In this document: one piece after another, positions 16,245 through 25,152 of the stretch
Numbering within the stretch: the stretch's first letter is position 1
Layout of the letters: every line of letters starts with the position of its first letter
Origin: a virus
Length of the DNA stretch: 64,000 nucleotides
Virus record (IMG/VR): IMGVR_UViG_3300050166_000039
Location: 1-64,000 of that record
Direction: 5' to 3' (one strand)
Made by a program: the position numbers and the translations under genes
The notes under the pieces: model-generated
What the model was told of the DNA's origin: nothing
The model's database searches: none
Seen by the model: only the letters and a program-made list of their open reading frames with translations

Positions 16245-16274
16245 GTCGCCGAAATTGCTTATATTTACCTATCA
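16240..16274 (+). promoter_or_regulatory. Class I promoter (copy 6)
   Basis: T-tract of the terminator, GTCGCCGAAATTGC, then TTATATTTACCTATC; 19 bases from the next start codon. Confidence 0.7.
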
Positions 16275-16292
16275 CAATTAAAGAACACGATT

Positions 16293-16475
16293 ATGGTAAA
16301 CGATGGAGAATTAATTTATGAAATATCTTACGGACATGAAGCGCATGGAGAAGTTAGATTAGTTGACGGTGTATATCACTGTTACACAATACCACTATTC
16401 GGAGGAGAATGGATATGGGAGACAAAGTTCGACAACGAAGATGATGCCATCAATTTCATAGACTCAATTACCTAA
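16293..16475 (+). CDS. Hypothetical small acidic protein
   Basis: 60 aa, beta-rich, aromatic (ELIYEISYGHEAHGEVRL), first gene after a class I promoter. No function recognised. Confidence 0.55.
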   Translation: MVNDGELIYEISYGHEAHGEVRLVDGVYHCYTIPLFGGEWIWETKFDNEDDAINFIDSIT

Positions 16476-16491
16476 TCTAAAATATAAAAAT

Positions 16492-16683
16492 ATGATTCAA
16501 TACTTTGAATACTATCAATTACACAGCTTTAGCGGTAACGTAATTACTGGTTTAACTAAAGCCGAGGCTAAACTACGCGAAGAAGCGGGATTATTACCTG
16601 GAGAATATATGGTAGGTCCTTTTATTGGACAGAGATTAAAGTCAGACATCGAAGAAGATGAAAAAGAAAAAGAACAAGCCTAA
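16492..16683 (+). CDS. Hypothetical small protein
   Basis: 63 aa with a strongly charged tail (Glu/Lys). Overlaps the next small gene by 26 bases in another frame. Confidence 0.55.
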   Translation: MIQYFEYYQLHSFSGNVITGLTKAEAKLREEAGLLPGEYMVGPFIGQRLKSDIEEDEKEKEQA

Positions 16684-16810
16684 TCCAAAATTAAATGGTC
16701 TTACTGACCGTCATGTTGCACAAATTGTTAGACGCAAGATGATTCAGAAAGACCACGGCGATAAGAACAAATATAATAGAAAGGACAAATCATGGAAAAA
16801 ACAACCGTAG
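16658..16810 (+). CDS. Very small, highly basic protein (50 aa)
   Basis: Reads MKKKKNKPNPKLNGLTDRHV at the start and ends in a Lys-rich tail; about one third Lys/Arg. It fills the gap between two accepted genes and overlaps both, as is normal in this genome. The charge suggests nucleic-acid or ribosome binding. Short length keeps confidence moderate. Confidence 0.5.
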   Translation: MKKKKNKPNPKLNGLTDRHVAQIVRRKMIQKDHGDKNKYNRKDKSWKKQP

Positions 16811-16992
16811 ATTGGCTAGTAAATGTATTCGATTTAGAATTTTCACTTATGCAATATAAATTTTATCGAAAGTGGAAAGGAGGTACATACTATTTAATTT
16901 GGAATTGGTTGCCAATGAGTACATTTTGGAGTAAAGAATTGATAACAAGTTGTGGAGGTAGAGCAATTAAAATAGAAAATTATGGAAAATAA
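16792..16992 (+). CDS. Hypothetical small protein, Trp/Tyr-rich
   Basis: 66 aa with six tryptophans and several tyrosines; no clear signal peptide. Overlaps the preceding basic protein by 19 bases. Unknown function. Confidence 0.5.
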   Translation: MEKTTVDWLVNVFDLEFSLMQYKFYRKWKGGTYYLIWNWLPMSTFWSKELITSCGGRAIKIENYGK

Positions 16993-17030
16993 ACAAACAG
17001 CATATTTATATTACAACGAAATTTACGGCA

Positions 17031-17756
17031 ATGATAAATAATCTAGAGCTTATTAAGCCTCTTTTAAACTTCGATAATGAAGGTGACTTCTATATGCTGT
17101 ATATCTTTAAGCGTAAGAAAGACCAACCTGAAGGAGAACGCGACAATCACCAGTCAGTAAGAACTATTAAAACTTACTGCATTGATAGTGTTGAATACTT
17201 AGAGAAGAGATATGAAGAGATTCAGCAACTCTGTGAGATGTTTAAGGCCAGAGCATACATTCATATTCAGAAACAGAACCACAAGGATGTTGCTATGAAT
17301 ATGATTACTGAGATTGTCAGTCGTATTCAATCTGGTCAAATCAATCAAAAGCACGTTTTTGATTCCGTAGTTGGTCAAATCAAAACTCAAGAGAAGAGAT
17401 GGATTGTAGATATTGATAATAATGATGAACAATATGATAGAGAAATACAGGAATACATAAACACAAAATGTAGACCTGAAGGGAATAAGATAATTGCAAA
17501 CATTCCAACAAAAAACGGTCATCACCTTATTACTAAAAGATTCGATATACAGGAGTTTAAGAAACAATACCCCGACATTGACATACAAAAGAAGAATCCG
17601 ACACTTTTATATTATCCAAATAGTTTAGATTCTTCATTTGGTAAACCTGTATTTTTAGAAATGGACAAGAAGTTAGATGCAGATTTAACTGAAGAAATGA
17701 ATAAATTATTAACCAGTAAAATTGGCAATCAACCACAGCAACATAGACAATGGTAA
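17031..17756 (+). CDS. Hypothetical protein with possible nucleotidyltransferase/primase-like core
   Basis: 241 aa. A strand ending in RWIVDIDNND (about residue 127) and the later IPTKNGHHLITKRFD (about 158-172) are arranged like the metal-binding and NTP-binding strands of archaeo-eukaryotic primase-polymerase domains, but the second acidic motif is not obvious. The N-terminus is a separate beta/helical region. I give this only as a possibility; otherwise unknown. Confidence 0.6.
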   Translation: MINNLELIKPLLNFDNEGDFYMLYIFKRKKDQPEGERDNHQSVRTIKTYCIDSVEYLEKRYEEIQQLCEMFKARAYIHIQKQNHKDVAMNMITEIVSRIQSGQINQKHVFDSVVGQIKTQEKRWIVDIDNNDEQYDREIQEYINTKCRPEGNKIIANIPTKNGHHLITKRFDIQEFKKQYPDIDIQKKNPTLLYYPNSLDSSFGKPVFLEMDKKLDADLTEEMNKLLTSKIGNQPQQHRQW

Positions 17757-17757
17757 T

Positions 17758-18075
17758 ATGGAAAATAAATCAATGAAATGCACCTGCGAAAGACCAGACG
17801 ATTACACTTGTGATTACTGTGATGAGCAAGAATCAAAAAGAATCTTGAAAGAAGCGAAGGAAAGGCATAATCTTCAAGAAACAGTTGAAGAAGCTGCTAA
17901 AAAATACTATAAGGATAATCAATTTAAAAGCAATTATCCTCATTGCCCTTATAGTTTTATAGATGGTGCTAAATGGCAAGCTGAAAGAACATGCAACCAT
18001 AATTATATTTTAACAGCAGAAAAAGGTCATAGAGTTATAAAATGCAGTACATGTAATGACACTCGACCAATTTAA
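17758..18075 (+). CDS. Cys-rich zinc-binding protein, hypothetical
   Basis: 105 aa. CTCERPDDYTCDYC near the N-terminus and C-x-H near residue 82 with a final KCSTC give two or more zinc knuckles. The ATG at 17758, one base after the preceding stop, is preferred to 17722. Likely a small zinc-ribbon regulator. Confidence 0.6.
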   Translation: MENKSMKCTCERPDDYTCDYCDEQESKRILKEAKERHNLQETVEEAAKKYYKDNQFKSNYPHCPYSFIDGAKWQAERTCNHNYILTAEKGHRVIKCSTCNDTRPI

Positions 18076-18092
18076 AAAATAAGCCTTTAAAT

Positions 18093-18118
18093 AAACATAA
18101 TACATATACCGAGTATAA
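18093..18118 (+). promoter_or_regulatory. Class II (ECF-type) promoter, strong copy
   Basis: TAAACATA, 11 bases, GAGTATAA; TATAA ends 27 bases before the AAA+ ATPase start codon. Confidence 0.65.
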
Positions 18119-18144
18119 TAAACCATAAACATATAGTTCTAATA

Positions 18145-19272
18145 ATGAAGAATCACCAACCATGGTACGAGACTAATGATGCGGGTTTTTTCCTTCCGGG
18201 TCAATATTTTATTGAGAAGTACGATCAACCAATTAAGTATAATGCTAGCATTTCAGGCTGGGATTTCGACCCCGAGAAATTAAAGCAGTGGCTGATTGAA
18301 AACGACTTTGAGCTGCTTCATCACCAGGATTTCTATCATAGCAATTCAAAGTGTTCAGAGGAAGCATACATTAAAGAGTTCAAGGTAGAAACCCCTAGCA
18401 ATGGTATTGGCTGGGGTGTAGTAGTAGTTAAGTTGGATCCTTTAAATCTTGTGAAATTCAAGAAGATGTTGGATGAGGATGATGATTATTTTACAAAGCC
18501 AAATGTTTCAATATACGGCGTCGGCGACAAGATTCACTACGACAAAATTTTCAACTACATTGAATCTATTTTAAAGAAGCGCAATCATAGAGAGAACAAT
18601 ATTTCACTTGTGGTCAAAAACGCACACGGTTATGACACAGAATACTTTAAGATGCCAAAGCAGCAACTTGACCTGTCGCTTAATTATGGTGAAGGGTTTA
18701 TGCCAATTCACGATAAGATCTTAAAGAATCTGAATCAGCAAAATGGAAAGGGCCTAGTACTGCTTCATGGAGAACCAGGCACTGGAAAGACTCACTACTT
18801 AAAATACTTAGCCTCTAAGATTAAGGACAAGAAGGTAATGTTCGTAGCGCCTTATATGGTTGATTTTATTACATCACCGGAGATGACACCCTTCTTAATT
18901 GAGAACGCAAACAGTGTCCTATTCATTGAGGACGCAGAACGAGTAATAACAGACAGGAATTTAGACGGTAACGCAGGTGTCTCAAACATCCTAAACTTAA
19001 CCGACGGAATTTTAGGAGACATCCTGAATATACAGATTGTGGCAACCTTTAACATGGACCACAAGAAACTAGACGAGGCCCTGTTACGCAAAGGTAGACT
19101 AATCGCCGAGCACCACTTTGATAAATTATCAGTCAAAGATGCAAACACGTTGATTAAGAAACTAGGTTATAAGGTGATTGTCGATCAGCCAATGACGCTA
19201 ACAGAAATCTATAACTTAACAGAGGTTGAGTATAAAACACAGAGAAAAGGTAAATCAATAGGCTTTAATTAG
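18145..19272 (+). CDS. AAA+ ATPase
   Basis: 375 aa. C-terminal AAA module: Walker A GEPGTGKTH (about residues 210-218), Walker B SVLFIEDAE (about 255), sensor-1-like IVATFNMD and an Arg-containing LLRKGRLIAEHHF box. The N-terminal 190 residues are a separate alpha/beta domain. BCS1/RuvB-like AAA proteins of this size remodel protein or nucleic-acid complexes. Driven by a class II promoter and followed two bases later by serS, so both are co-transcribed. Confidence 0.82.
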   Translation: MKNHQPWYETNDAGFFLPGQYFIEKYDQPIKYNASISGWDFDPEKLKQWLIENDFELLHHQDFYHSNSKCSEEAYIKEFKVETPSNGIGWGVVVVKLDPLNLVKFKKMLDEDDDYFTKPNVSIYGVGDKIHYDKIFNYIESILKKRNHRENNISLVVKNAHGYDTEYFKMPKQQLDLSLNYGEGFMPIHDKILKNLNQQNGKGLVLLHGEPGTGKTHYLKYLASKIKDKKVMFVAPYMVDFITSPEMTPFLIENANSVLFIEDAERVITDRNLDGNAGVSNILNLTDGILGDILNIQIVATFNMDHKKLDEALLRKGRLIAEHHFDKLSVKDANTLIKKLGYKVIVDQPMTLTEIYNLTEVEYKTQRKGKSIGFN

Positions 19273-19273
19273 A

Positions 19274-20551
19274 ATGTTACAGATACACACACTCAGAGAT
19301 AATCCAGTATGGGTTAAAGATAAATTATTGTTTAGAAATTTCAAGGACGTTCATTTAGTTGATCAGATTCTCGAGGCTGACGATCGTAGAAGAATAATTC
19401 AGATAGATGTTGAGAGAATGCAAGCCAACATCAATGAGGCCTCAAAGCAGATTGGCGTGCTGGTGGGCTCTAAGAGACTGGTTGAAGCTGAAGTGCTTAA
19501 GACGGTGGTTACTTCTACAAAGGAGGACTTGTCTCACGCGATTGATGAAATTAGAGGCCTGAACTCTGAGATCCATAGATGGATGGTGTTACTACCAAAT
19601 CTACCCGATATTACAGTAAACTATGGCACTGGTGCAGAGGAGAATGATGTGATCGAGTATTCTTCATTGAATCCATTGGGCATCCAGCCGGGTTTAAGAC
19701 CTCACTGGGAACTGATTGAAGACTATGAGTTGGTGAGTTTTGAACTGGGTTCTAAGATTACAGGCAGAGGTTTTCCAGTGTATATTGGGCAAGGCGCCAG
19801 ACTGCAAAGAGCCTTAACTCAATACTTCTTAGACTTTAACGTAGATGCGGGCTACACTGAGTACATTCCACCCTTTATGGTAAATGAGGCCTCTGCCTTT
19901 GCAACCGGGCAATTACCAGACAAAGATGGGCAAATGTACCACGCCACCGAAGATAACCTGTTCTTGATTCCAACTGCCGAGGTGCCAGTTACAAACCTAT
20001 ATAGAGATACCTTATTAAAGGAATGGGAACTGCCAATTAAAATGACAGCCCACTCACCCTGTTTTCGTAGAGAAGCCGGCTCTTTCGGTAAGGAGGTTAG
20101 AGGCTTAAACCGGGTGCATCAATTTGAAAAGGTTGAAATCATTCAGATCGTACACTTTGAAAAGAGCGAAGCTGCATTGAATGAAATGGTTCAGCATGTT
20201 AAAAACCTGTTAGAATCATTGGAGTTACCGTATAGAATTCTACGATTATGTAGCGGTGATATGGGTTTCACTTCAGCTATTACATATGACTTTGAAGTCT
20301 GGAGCGCAGGCCAAGAGAGATGGTTAGAAGTCAGCTCGGTCTCAAACTTTAAGACCTTTCAAACAAATAGAATGAAATGTAGATTCAAGGACAAGGACGG
20401 CAAGAGTCAGTTACCTCACAGCTTAAATGGTAGCTCCTTAGCCTTACCGAGAATCTTCGCGGCCTTAATAGAGTTAAATCAAACTGAGGTCGGAATCCGG
20501 ATTCCAGAGAAGTTAAGACCCTATTTTGGAAAAGACCTGATCGTAAAATAA
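19274..20551 (+). CDS. serS: Seryl-tRNA synthetase
   Basis: 425 aa, the normal length for bacterial SerRS. N-terminal helical arm (about 30-105) that holds the long variable arm of tRNA-Ser, then the class II core: motif 2 CFRREAGSFGKEVRGLNRVH and QFEKVEI, motif 3 NGSSLALPRIFAALIELNQ. Charges tRNA-Ser with serine via seryl-adenylate. The window also encodes a tRNA-Ser(GCU). Phage-encoded synthetases are rare; possible benefits are a host-independent supply or resistance to a synthetase-targeting defence. Ends at a strong terminator. Confidence 0.93.
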   Translation: MLQIHTLRDNPVWVKDKLLFRNFKDVHLVDQILEADDRRRIIQIDVERMQANINEASKQIGVLVGSKRLVEAEVLKTVVTSTKEDLSHAIDEIRGLNSEIHRWMVLLPNLPDITVNYGTGAEENDVIEYSSLNPLGIQPGLRPHWELIEDYELVSFELGSKITGRGFPVYIGQGARLQRALTQYFLDFNVDAGYTEYIPPFMVNEASAFATGQLPDKDGQMYHATEDNLFLIPTAEVPVTNLYRDTLLKEWELPIKMTAHSPCFRREAGSFGKEVRGLNRVHQFEKVEIIQIVHFEKSEAALNEMVQHVKNLLESLELPYRILRLCSGDMGFTSAITYDFEVWSAGQERWLEVSSVSNFKTFQTNRMKCRFKDKDGKSQLPHSLNGSSLALPRIFAALIELNQTEVGIRIPEKLRPYFGKDLIVK

Positions 20552-20576
20552 ATTAATTTTTTTTGAAAATAATTAG

Positions 20577-20604
20577 CCCGAGATTTTTTAGTCTCGGGTT
20601 TTTT
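20577..20604 (+). terminator. Terminator, CCCGAGA/TCTCGGG type (copy 3)
   Basis: Same hairpin and loop as copies 1 and 2, ending the AAA-serS operon. Confidence 0.9.
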
Positions 20605-20621
20605 GTTTATATTTACCTATC
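20599..20621 (+). promoter_or_regulatory. Class I promoter (copy 7), fused to terminator
   Basis: T-tract, G, TTTATATTTACCTATC; 16 bases before the phosphoesterase start. Confidence 0.7.
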
Positions 20622-20636
20622 TTAAATAATCAAGCA

Positions 20637-21293
20637 ATGAAAATAGTTTTAGAGAAAGATCAGAGGTTATTTTTTACCAGTGACACCCACTACAACCACA
20701 CTAATATCTGTTCAGCGACCACTAATTGGGAAAATGAATCAGGTCGAAATGTTAGAGATTTCAGCTCCTTAGCGATAATGAACGCTAACCTGATCGATAA
20801 TATCAATGGGCTGGTTAGAGAGCAGGACATCTTGATTCACTTAGGTGACTGGAGCTTTGGAGGCTTTGAGTCCATCGCCGCTTTTAGAAATCAAATTGCG
20901 TGTAAGACTATTCACTTGGTCTTAGGCAATCACGACCACCACATCAAGAACAACAAGGAAGGTATTAAAGACTTGTTTGCTAGCGTTAGCGAGTACAGAT
21001 ACTTAACAGTGGTTGAGCAAGCGAAATCTAAACAGGCTCCAGCAACAAAGCACAGATTTATCTTGAGTCACTACCCAATTGCAAGCTGGCAAGATATGGG
21101 TCAAGGTGTAATGCACTTACACGGTCACGTTCACTTGCCAAATCATTTAAGAGTTGGGCCGGGTAAAATGATGGATGTTGGAGTTGATGGCAATGGGTTA
21201 GTGCCTATCAACTTAGAAGAGGTTCTATCAATCTTAGAACCCAGACCTATCAAAGGCTTATTAAATTTTGACCATCACTTATTAGAAAACTAA
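20637..21293 (+). CDS. Calcineurin-like metallophosphoesterase (intact)
   Basis: 218 aa with a full set of metal ligands: FFTSDTHYNHTNI, ILIHLGDWSFGG, LVLGNHDHH, ILSHYP and HLHGHVH. Small phage members of this family hydrolyse phosphodiesters or monoesters, including 2',3'-cyclic nucleotides. Near-neighbour of the P-loop kinase and of RNA ligases, so an RNA-end role is plausible. Compare the metal-site-less paralogue at 9269. Confidence 0.87.
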   Translation: MKIVLEKDQRLFFTSDTHYNHTNICSATTNWENESGRNVRDFSSLAIMNANLIDNINGLVREQDILIHLGDWSFGGFESIAAFRNQIACKTIHLVLGNHDHHIKNNKEGIKDLFASVSEYRYLTVVEQAKSKQAPATKHRFILSHYPIASWQDMGQGVMHLHGHVHLPNHLRVGPGKMMDVGVDGNGLVPINLEEVLSILEPRPIKGLLNFDHHLLEN

Positions 21294-21294
21294 G

Positions 21295-21642
21295 ATGAAA
21301 ATGAAAAAATTAGAAGCATACAAGCGATTGCTAGCGGATACTTTCCAACTACAATTAAACGCAGGAGATTTCTTCTACTATGCATGTGCTCAAGCGCTGA
21401 ACGTAGTTTCAGAGGACGTTTACTGGGTAGTAGAACATATTAGACAATTTGGCGATGAAGGCTTATACTCAGCAATGGCGTACATTCAAAATCAAGTGCC
21501 TATCCTACCATATCAGACCCAGGATTTCGAAGCCGCGATGAAAGTGTTGGTGGATAGAAAACAAGAGGTTGAAGGGGACATTGATTGGGATTATCACGGG
21601 TATAAAAATGATGGACCCTATCGTACCGTGAATGAAGATTAA
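21295..21642 (+). CDS. Hypothetical protein
   Basis: 115 aa, helical, Tyr-rich; starts one base after the preceding stop (an ATG at 21301 is the alternative). No motif recognised. Confidence 0.65.
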   Translation: MKMKKLEAYKRLLADTFQLQLNAGDFFYYACAQALNVVSEDVYWVVEHIRQFGDEGLYSAMAYIQNQVPILPYQTQDFEAAMKVLVDRKQEVEGDIDWDYHGYKNDGPYRTVNED

Positions 21643-21672
21643 ACTAAATTGATTAAACGTTTATAAGATATA

Positions 21673-22056
21673 ATGAAAGAATTAATATTAGTTAGAGGAT
21701 TACCTGGCAGTGGCAAGTCAACCTTCGCCTCAATCTTAAGCGGTTGGGTGTTAGAGGCAGACATGTATTTTATGCAAGATGGAGAGTATCAGTTTGATGC
21801 TGATAAACTATCAAAGGCACATGAATGGTGTCAAGCAGAATGCAAGAGATACATGATATCTGAAAAGCCTAAAATCATCGTCTCAAACACTTTTACTCGT
21901 GAATGGGAAATGAAAGCCTATAAGGAGATGGCATTTCAGTATGGATATAGAGTTCACACTGTCATAGTAGAGAACAGACATGGTGGTGTTAACACTCATA
22001 ACGTGCCTGACGCTACGTTAGGAAACATGTTAAACCGCTTTGAAATCAAATTATGA
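21673..22056 (+). CDS. P-loop kinase, polynucleotide-kinase-like
   Basis: 127 aa. Walker A GLPGSGKST (9-17) on a first strand ELILVRGLP, then VLEADMYFM with the acidic residue expected of a 5'-OH kinase active site, IIVSNTFTREWE (lid or substrate motif) and VIVENRHGG. This is the plan of the kinase domain of T4 Pnkp and related predicted kinases; the phosphatase half is absent, and the HAD proteins at 799 and 1434 could supply it. Predicted role: 5'-phosphorylation of RNA ends before ligation. Confidence 0.75.
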   Translation: MKELILVRGLPGSGKSTFASILSGWVLEADMYFMQDGEYQFDADKLSKAHEWCQAECKRYMISEKPKIIVSNTFTREWEMKAYKEMAFQYGYRVHTVIVENRHGGVNTHNVPDATLGNMLNRFEIKL

Positions 22057-22223
22057 TAGAACTTATAAAGCAGTTATTATCAAAGTGGGGTTGCATGCAT
22101 CAATGGCATCCATATCATAGAACAAAGGTTTATGATTGGGCACGAAACGATGAAATGCCTAATAAGATAGAAGAAACTTGGGTATGTATTAAATGTGGTA
22201 AAATTAAAAAAGTAGAACTATGA
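22053..22223 (+). CDS. Very small zinc-ribbon-like protein (56 aa)
   Basis: Starts at ATGA overlapping the kinase stop and ends at ATGA-type overlap with the next gene, which supports translation. Begins MIELIKQLLSKWGCMHQWH and ends with CIKCGKIKK, much like the C-terminus of the protein at 6168. Function unknown. Confidence 0.6.
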   Translation: MIELIKQLLSKWGCMHQWHPYHRTKVYDWARNDEMPNKIEETWVCIKCGKIKKVEL

Positions 22224-22792
22224 TGACCTACTCGGACGACAATATTGGTAATGTAGTGTATGACTATATAGAACAAGTGATTGTTGACATAATCAAGAAT
22301 GATGGTCAAACTCACAGAAAGGTGTTTGATGACACGCTTCAGCTATTCATAGCTAATAGGGTCGACCATCTACAATTTGTGTTTAGAGATTTAAGAGTGA
22401 GTAATTATAATCCAATTAATTATTTGCACGTTAAACCTATGCTATTTACTTTTAGTGAGAACCCGGTGCTACAAACTCTCGAAACAGAAGTTATTAGTAC
22501 AGTTTACGAAAATCCGCAATTATATCTAGACACTGATATTGAACGAACTAGAGTGAAACGCGTAAAGAAAATGGTTGCCACTGGATGGCGAGGCTTTGGA
22601 TGGGGCGTCAACGTGGATGAATTTACCGAAGTAGAAACAGTAGAAGGAGGTAATGTATTAGATCCCGAAGGGCGTTCAAAAATAAAAGCGCTTCTAGGAA
22701 TAAAGAAGCACATTGTGCCGGAGTTAGGAGCATACCTAAACAGAACGACAATTTTTATTAACTCAACTGACTTTAGGCCAAAGAATTTATAA
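22220..22792 (+). CDS. Hypothetical protein
   Basis: 190 aa, no recognised domain. Overlaps the preceding small gene by 4 bases. Confidence 0.65.
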   Translation: MMTYSDDNIGNVVYDYIEQVIVDIIKNDGQTHRKVFDDTLQLFIANRVDHLQFVFRDLRVSNYNPINYLHVKPMLFTFSENPVLQTLETEVISTVYENPQLYLDTDIERTRVKRVKKMVATGWRGFGWGVNVDEFTEVETVEGGNVLDPEGRSKIKALLGIKKHIVPELGAYLNRTTIFINSTDFRPKNL

Positions 22793-22795
22793 ATA

Positions 22796-23191
22796 ATGGA
22801 AAATGATTTTGGAACATACGAGCAAGCATTAGCTTTGAAGGAGTTAGATTACGATGAAATGTGTTTTGGGTTCTACCGAAATCCAAGCGTTGAGTTAATG
22901 CGTTGTAGAAATAGAGAGGGTTGGATGGGCAATCAGGTTGTTGCTGCTCCGCTAAAACAACAAGTATTTAGATGGTTTAGGGAGAAGTATAACCTAGCTG
23001 GTCTTATTCATATAGGTAGTCAAGACTTTTCTTTTAGTATAAACAAAGATGGACATAGAATTAGTCCTCTGAAAGAATATCTTAACTATAATGGAACCTA
23101 CGAAGAAGCAGAGAATGCTTGTATTGATAAGTTAATTGAATTAGTTAAACAACAAGAAAATGATTGCATACGGAACATTAAGGATAACTAA
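22796..23191 (+). CDS. Hypothetical protein
   Basis: 131 aa. Start three bases after the previous stop. No motif recognised. Confidence 0.6.
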   Translation: MENDFGTYEQALALKELDYDEMCFGFYRNPSVELMRCRNREGWMGNQVVAAPLKQQVFRWFREKYNLAGLIHIGSQDFSFSINKDGHRISPLKEYLNYNGTYEEAENACIDKLIELVKQQENDCIRNIKDN

Positions 23192-23360
23192 CTCAGACAC
23201 TCTAAATAAGTGGAAGTTATCAGGTAAGTATCAGAATCTTATATCAGAGGGTTACATTTATGCAGAAGGATGTGGAAGATTTAGGTTAGATATATGCGAA
23301 TGCCATAAATGCAGATACTATAAACGCAAACAACAAGACAATGATACCAATCCTAAATAA
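23160..23360 (+). CDS. Hypothetical small Cys-rich protein
   Basis: 66 aa with CECHKC near the C-terminus, possibly a zinc knuckle. Overlaps both neighbours (32 and 20 bases). Confidence 0.5.
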   Translation: MIAYGTLRITNSDTLNKWKLSGKYQNLISEGYIYAEGCGRFRLDICECHKCRYYKRKQQDNDTNPK

Positions 23361-23694
23361 AACATATTACTCCTTTGATGATGGTAAGATTAGACCCAAT
23401 CGAAGAAGTAGAGTTGTAATAAAAGAAATCATCCCATTTAACGAAATTGACCAGGAAACCTTATCCAAATGGGAACAGGAAGTAAGTGAGTGCGATTGGC
23501 TATATAGAGAAACAACCGACTACTTCATTAAAGCCGAAGCAAATCAAGAAGATATTGGAATTGATGAAACATTAATCTTTGTTAGATGTAAAAAAGATGG
23601 TTGGTTCAGCCTTGGTTTTTGGGCAGGAAGATTAGACATTGATGGGTCACTTAACTATTTTTGTGAAGAAAATTTTAAGGAAACACTTAAATAA
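23341..23694 (+). CDS. Hypothetical protein
   Basis: 117 aa, acidic, aromatic C-terminal half. No motif recognised. Confidence 0.6.
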   Translation: MIPILNKTYYSFDDGKIRPNRRSRVVIKEIIPFNEIDQETLSKWEQEVSECDWLYRETTDYFIKAEANQEDIGIDETLIFVRCKKDGWFSLGFWAGRLDIDGSLNYFCEENFKETLK

Positions 23695-23708
23695 TAAAGA
23701 ACATATAA

Positions 23709-23978
23709 ATGATGGAATCACCCATATCAATCTTAATCCTTATTATATTATTAGCAGGATGGTTTTTACCAGTACCGCCAGGAATCTTTGGCGCTTTGCT
23801 AGATTATTATATTTTTGGTGGTAAAGAAGAAGAGCAAAGAAAAGAAAGACTATTTGAGCTATTGCAAAAACTTGAAGATGATGGTACTGACATCCATACC
23901 GAGATTAAAAAAGCTAGAAAAGGTGAGAGTAAATACATCACAGTGTGTAATGTCCCACGTAAAAAAACAATAAAATGA
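23709..23978 (+). CDS. Membrane-anchored small protein
   Basis: 89 aa with an N-terminal membrane segment (about 5-35: ISILILIILLAGWFLP..) and a charged cytoplasmic tail. Overlaps the next gene by 4 bases. Confidence 0.55.
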   Translation: MMESPISILILIILLAGWFLPVPPGIFGALLDYYIFGGKEEEQRKERLFELLQKLEDDGTDIHTEIKKARKGESKYITVCNVPRKKTIK

Positions 23979-24253
23979 AAGTAAAATCCGGAATAAAAAA
24001 CCTAAACTTTTTTAAGCAAAACGCTAAAGAAAATTATATTACAACACCAATCAGTGTACTGCGATATATTTCAGAATTAGAAAAGCAATTAAAGTTAGCT
24101 TATACAGAAGAAAGGGTTAAAGACCTTTTATTAGCACAAAGAGGCAATTCTTACGTTGCAGTTTTAACTAAATGTAGAGATGAAGAGATTGCGACAGCAG
24201 CCTCATTAGCACCAGAACCTTGGAATTGGAATAATACAGAAAATAAGATATGA
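23975..24253 (+). CDS. Hypothetical protein
   Basis: 92 aa, helical. Ends in an ATGA overlap with the exonuclease gene; no function recognised. Confidence 0.55.
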   Translation: MKVKSGIKNLNFFKQNAKENYITTPISVLRYISELEKQLKLAYTEERVKDLLLAQRGNSYVAVLTKCRDEEIATAASLAPEPWNWNNTENKI

Positions 24254-24924
24254 TTTACGCGAGTATTGACATCGAAACCACGGGTATCGATAATGAAAAC
24301 ACACAGACTCTCTCAATCGGTATTGTAGTAGAGGACACTGTAAATGTTAAGCCTCTAGAAGAACTGCCAACGCTAGAGATTGCGATTATTAGAGAACGCA
24401 TTGAAGGAGAAATCTTCGCCATCAACATGAATCGGCAACTAATCGCCGACATCTTAGAATACAGGTTGGCCAGAACCGATGAGGAGCGCAAGGAGATAGA
24501 GACTAGAACTGGTCGTGAATATCTTTATGAAGAGGATGTTACTAAGAGAATCTTTAGGTTCTTGTTTGATGCAGGCGCTTTAGATGGTAAAATGGACCTG
24601 ACTGGACATGTAGAAGTTGTAAATGGAAAAACATATCCAGCACTAACTTCAAAAATGAAGCCTTTCTATTTCAATGCAGCCGGTAAGAACTTCGCCAACT
24701 TCGATAACAAATTCTTAGAGCGTTTACCAAGATGGAAGCAGTGTCTTAAAGCTAGGGGTAGAACCCTGGACCCTTCGGTTTTATACGTTGATTGGCAGAG
24801 AGATGACTCAGCGCCGGGTCTGGCTAAATGTAAAGAGCGAGCAGGCTTGGGAGATGTGGTAACGCACAACGCGATCGATGACGCAATGGATATTGTAATG
24901 CTGTTTCGTAAATTTTATAATTAA
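24250..24924 (+). CDS. DEDD-family 3'-5' exonuclease
   Basis: 224 aa. Exo I IDIETTG (Asp7, Glu9), Exo II in AGKNFANFDNKFL (about 140-152), Exo III HNAIDDAMD (about 208-216, His and Asp of the DEDDh type). No polymerase domain is attached. Free-standing DnaQ/oligoribonuclease-type enzymes trim DNA or RNA 3' ends. A long inserted region (50-110) is unusual. In the context of tRNA processing a 3'-trimming role is possible but not shown. Confidence 0.8.
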   Translation: MIYASIDIETTGIDNENTQTLSIGIVVEDTVNVKPLEELPTLEIAIIRERIEGEIFAINMNRQLIADILEYRLARTDEERKEIETRTGREYLYEEDVTKRIFRFLFDAGALDGKMDLTGHVEVVNGKTYPALTSKMKPFYFNAAGKNFANFDNKFLERLPRWKQCLKARGRTLDPSVLYVDWQRDDSAPGLAKCKERAGLGDVVTHNAIDDAMDIVMLFRKFYN

Positions 24925-24927
24925 GAG

Positions 24928-25152
24928 ATGAAAAAGATAGTTTTAATCAGTGCTGTGCTGCTATCACTCGTAACCATTTCAGTTTCACAGGTCAAAGAGA
25001 AGGGAGCAGTGGTCCAGAAATTCGTAGATGAGCAGGACCGGCTTCATGTGGTAGTGAAGTTCGCAGACGGCACAGTACAGGATAATATAGTGAGCCGACA
25101 AGAGTATACATCAACCAAAGAACTTGAGTTCTATTCAACTACTAGAAGATGA
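24928..25152 (+). CDS. Small exported protein
   Basis: 74 aa. MKKIVLISAVLLSLVTISVSQ is a signal peptide with likely cleavage near residue 20; the mature part is a short charged domain. Overlaps the next gene by 4 bases. Confidence 0.6.
   Translation: MKKIVLISAVLLSLVTISVSQVKEKGAVVQKFVDEQDRLHVVVKFADGTVQDNIVSRQEYTSTKELEFYSTTRR

Noticed and set aside
17199-17588. Antisense ORF of 129 aa
   Set aside because: Hydrophobic, low-complexity shadow of an AT-rich plus-strand gene.
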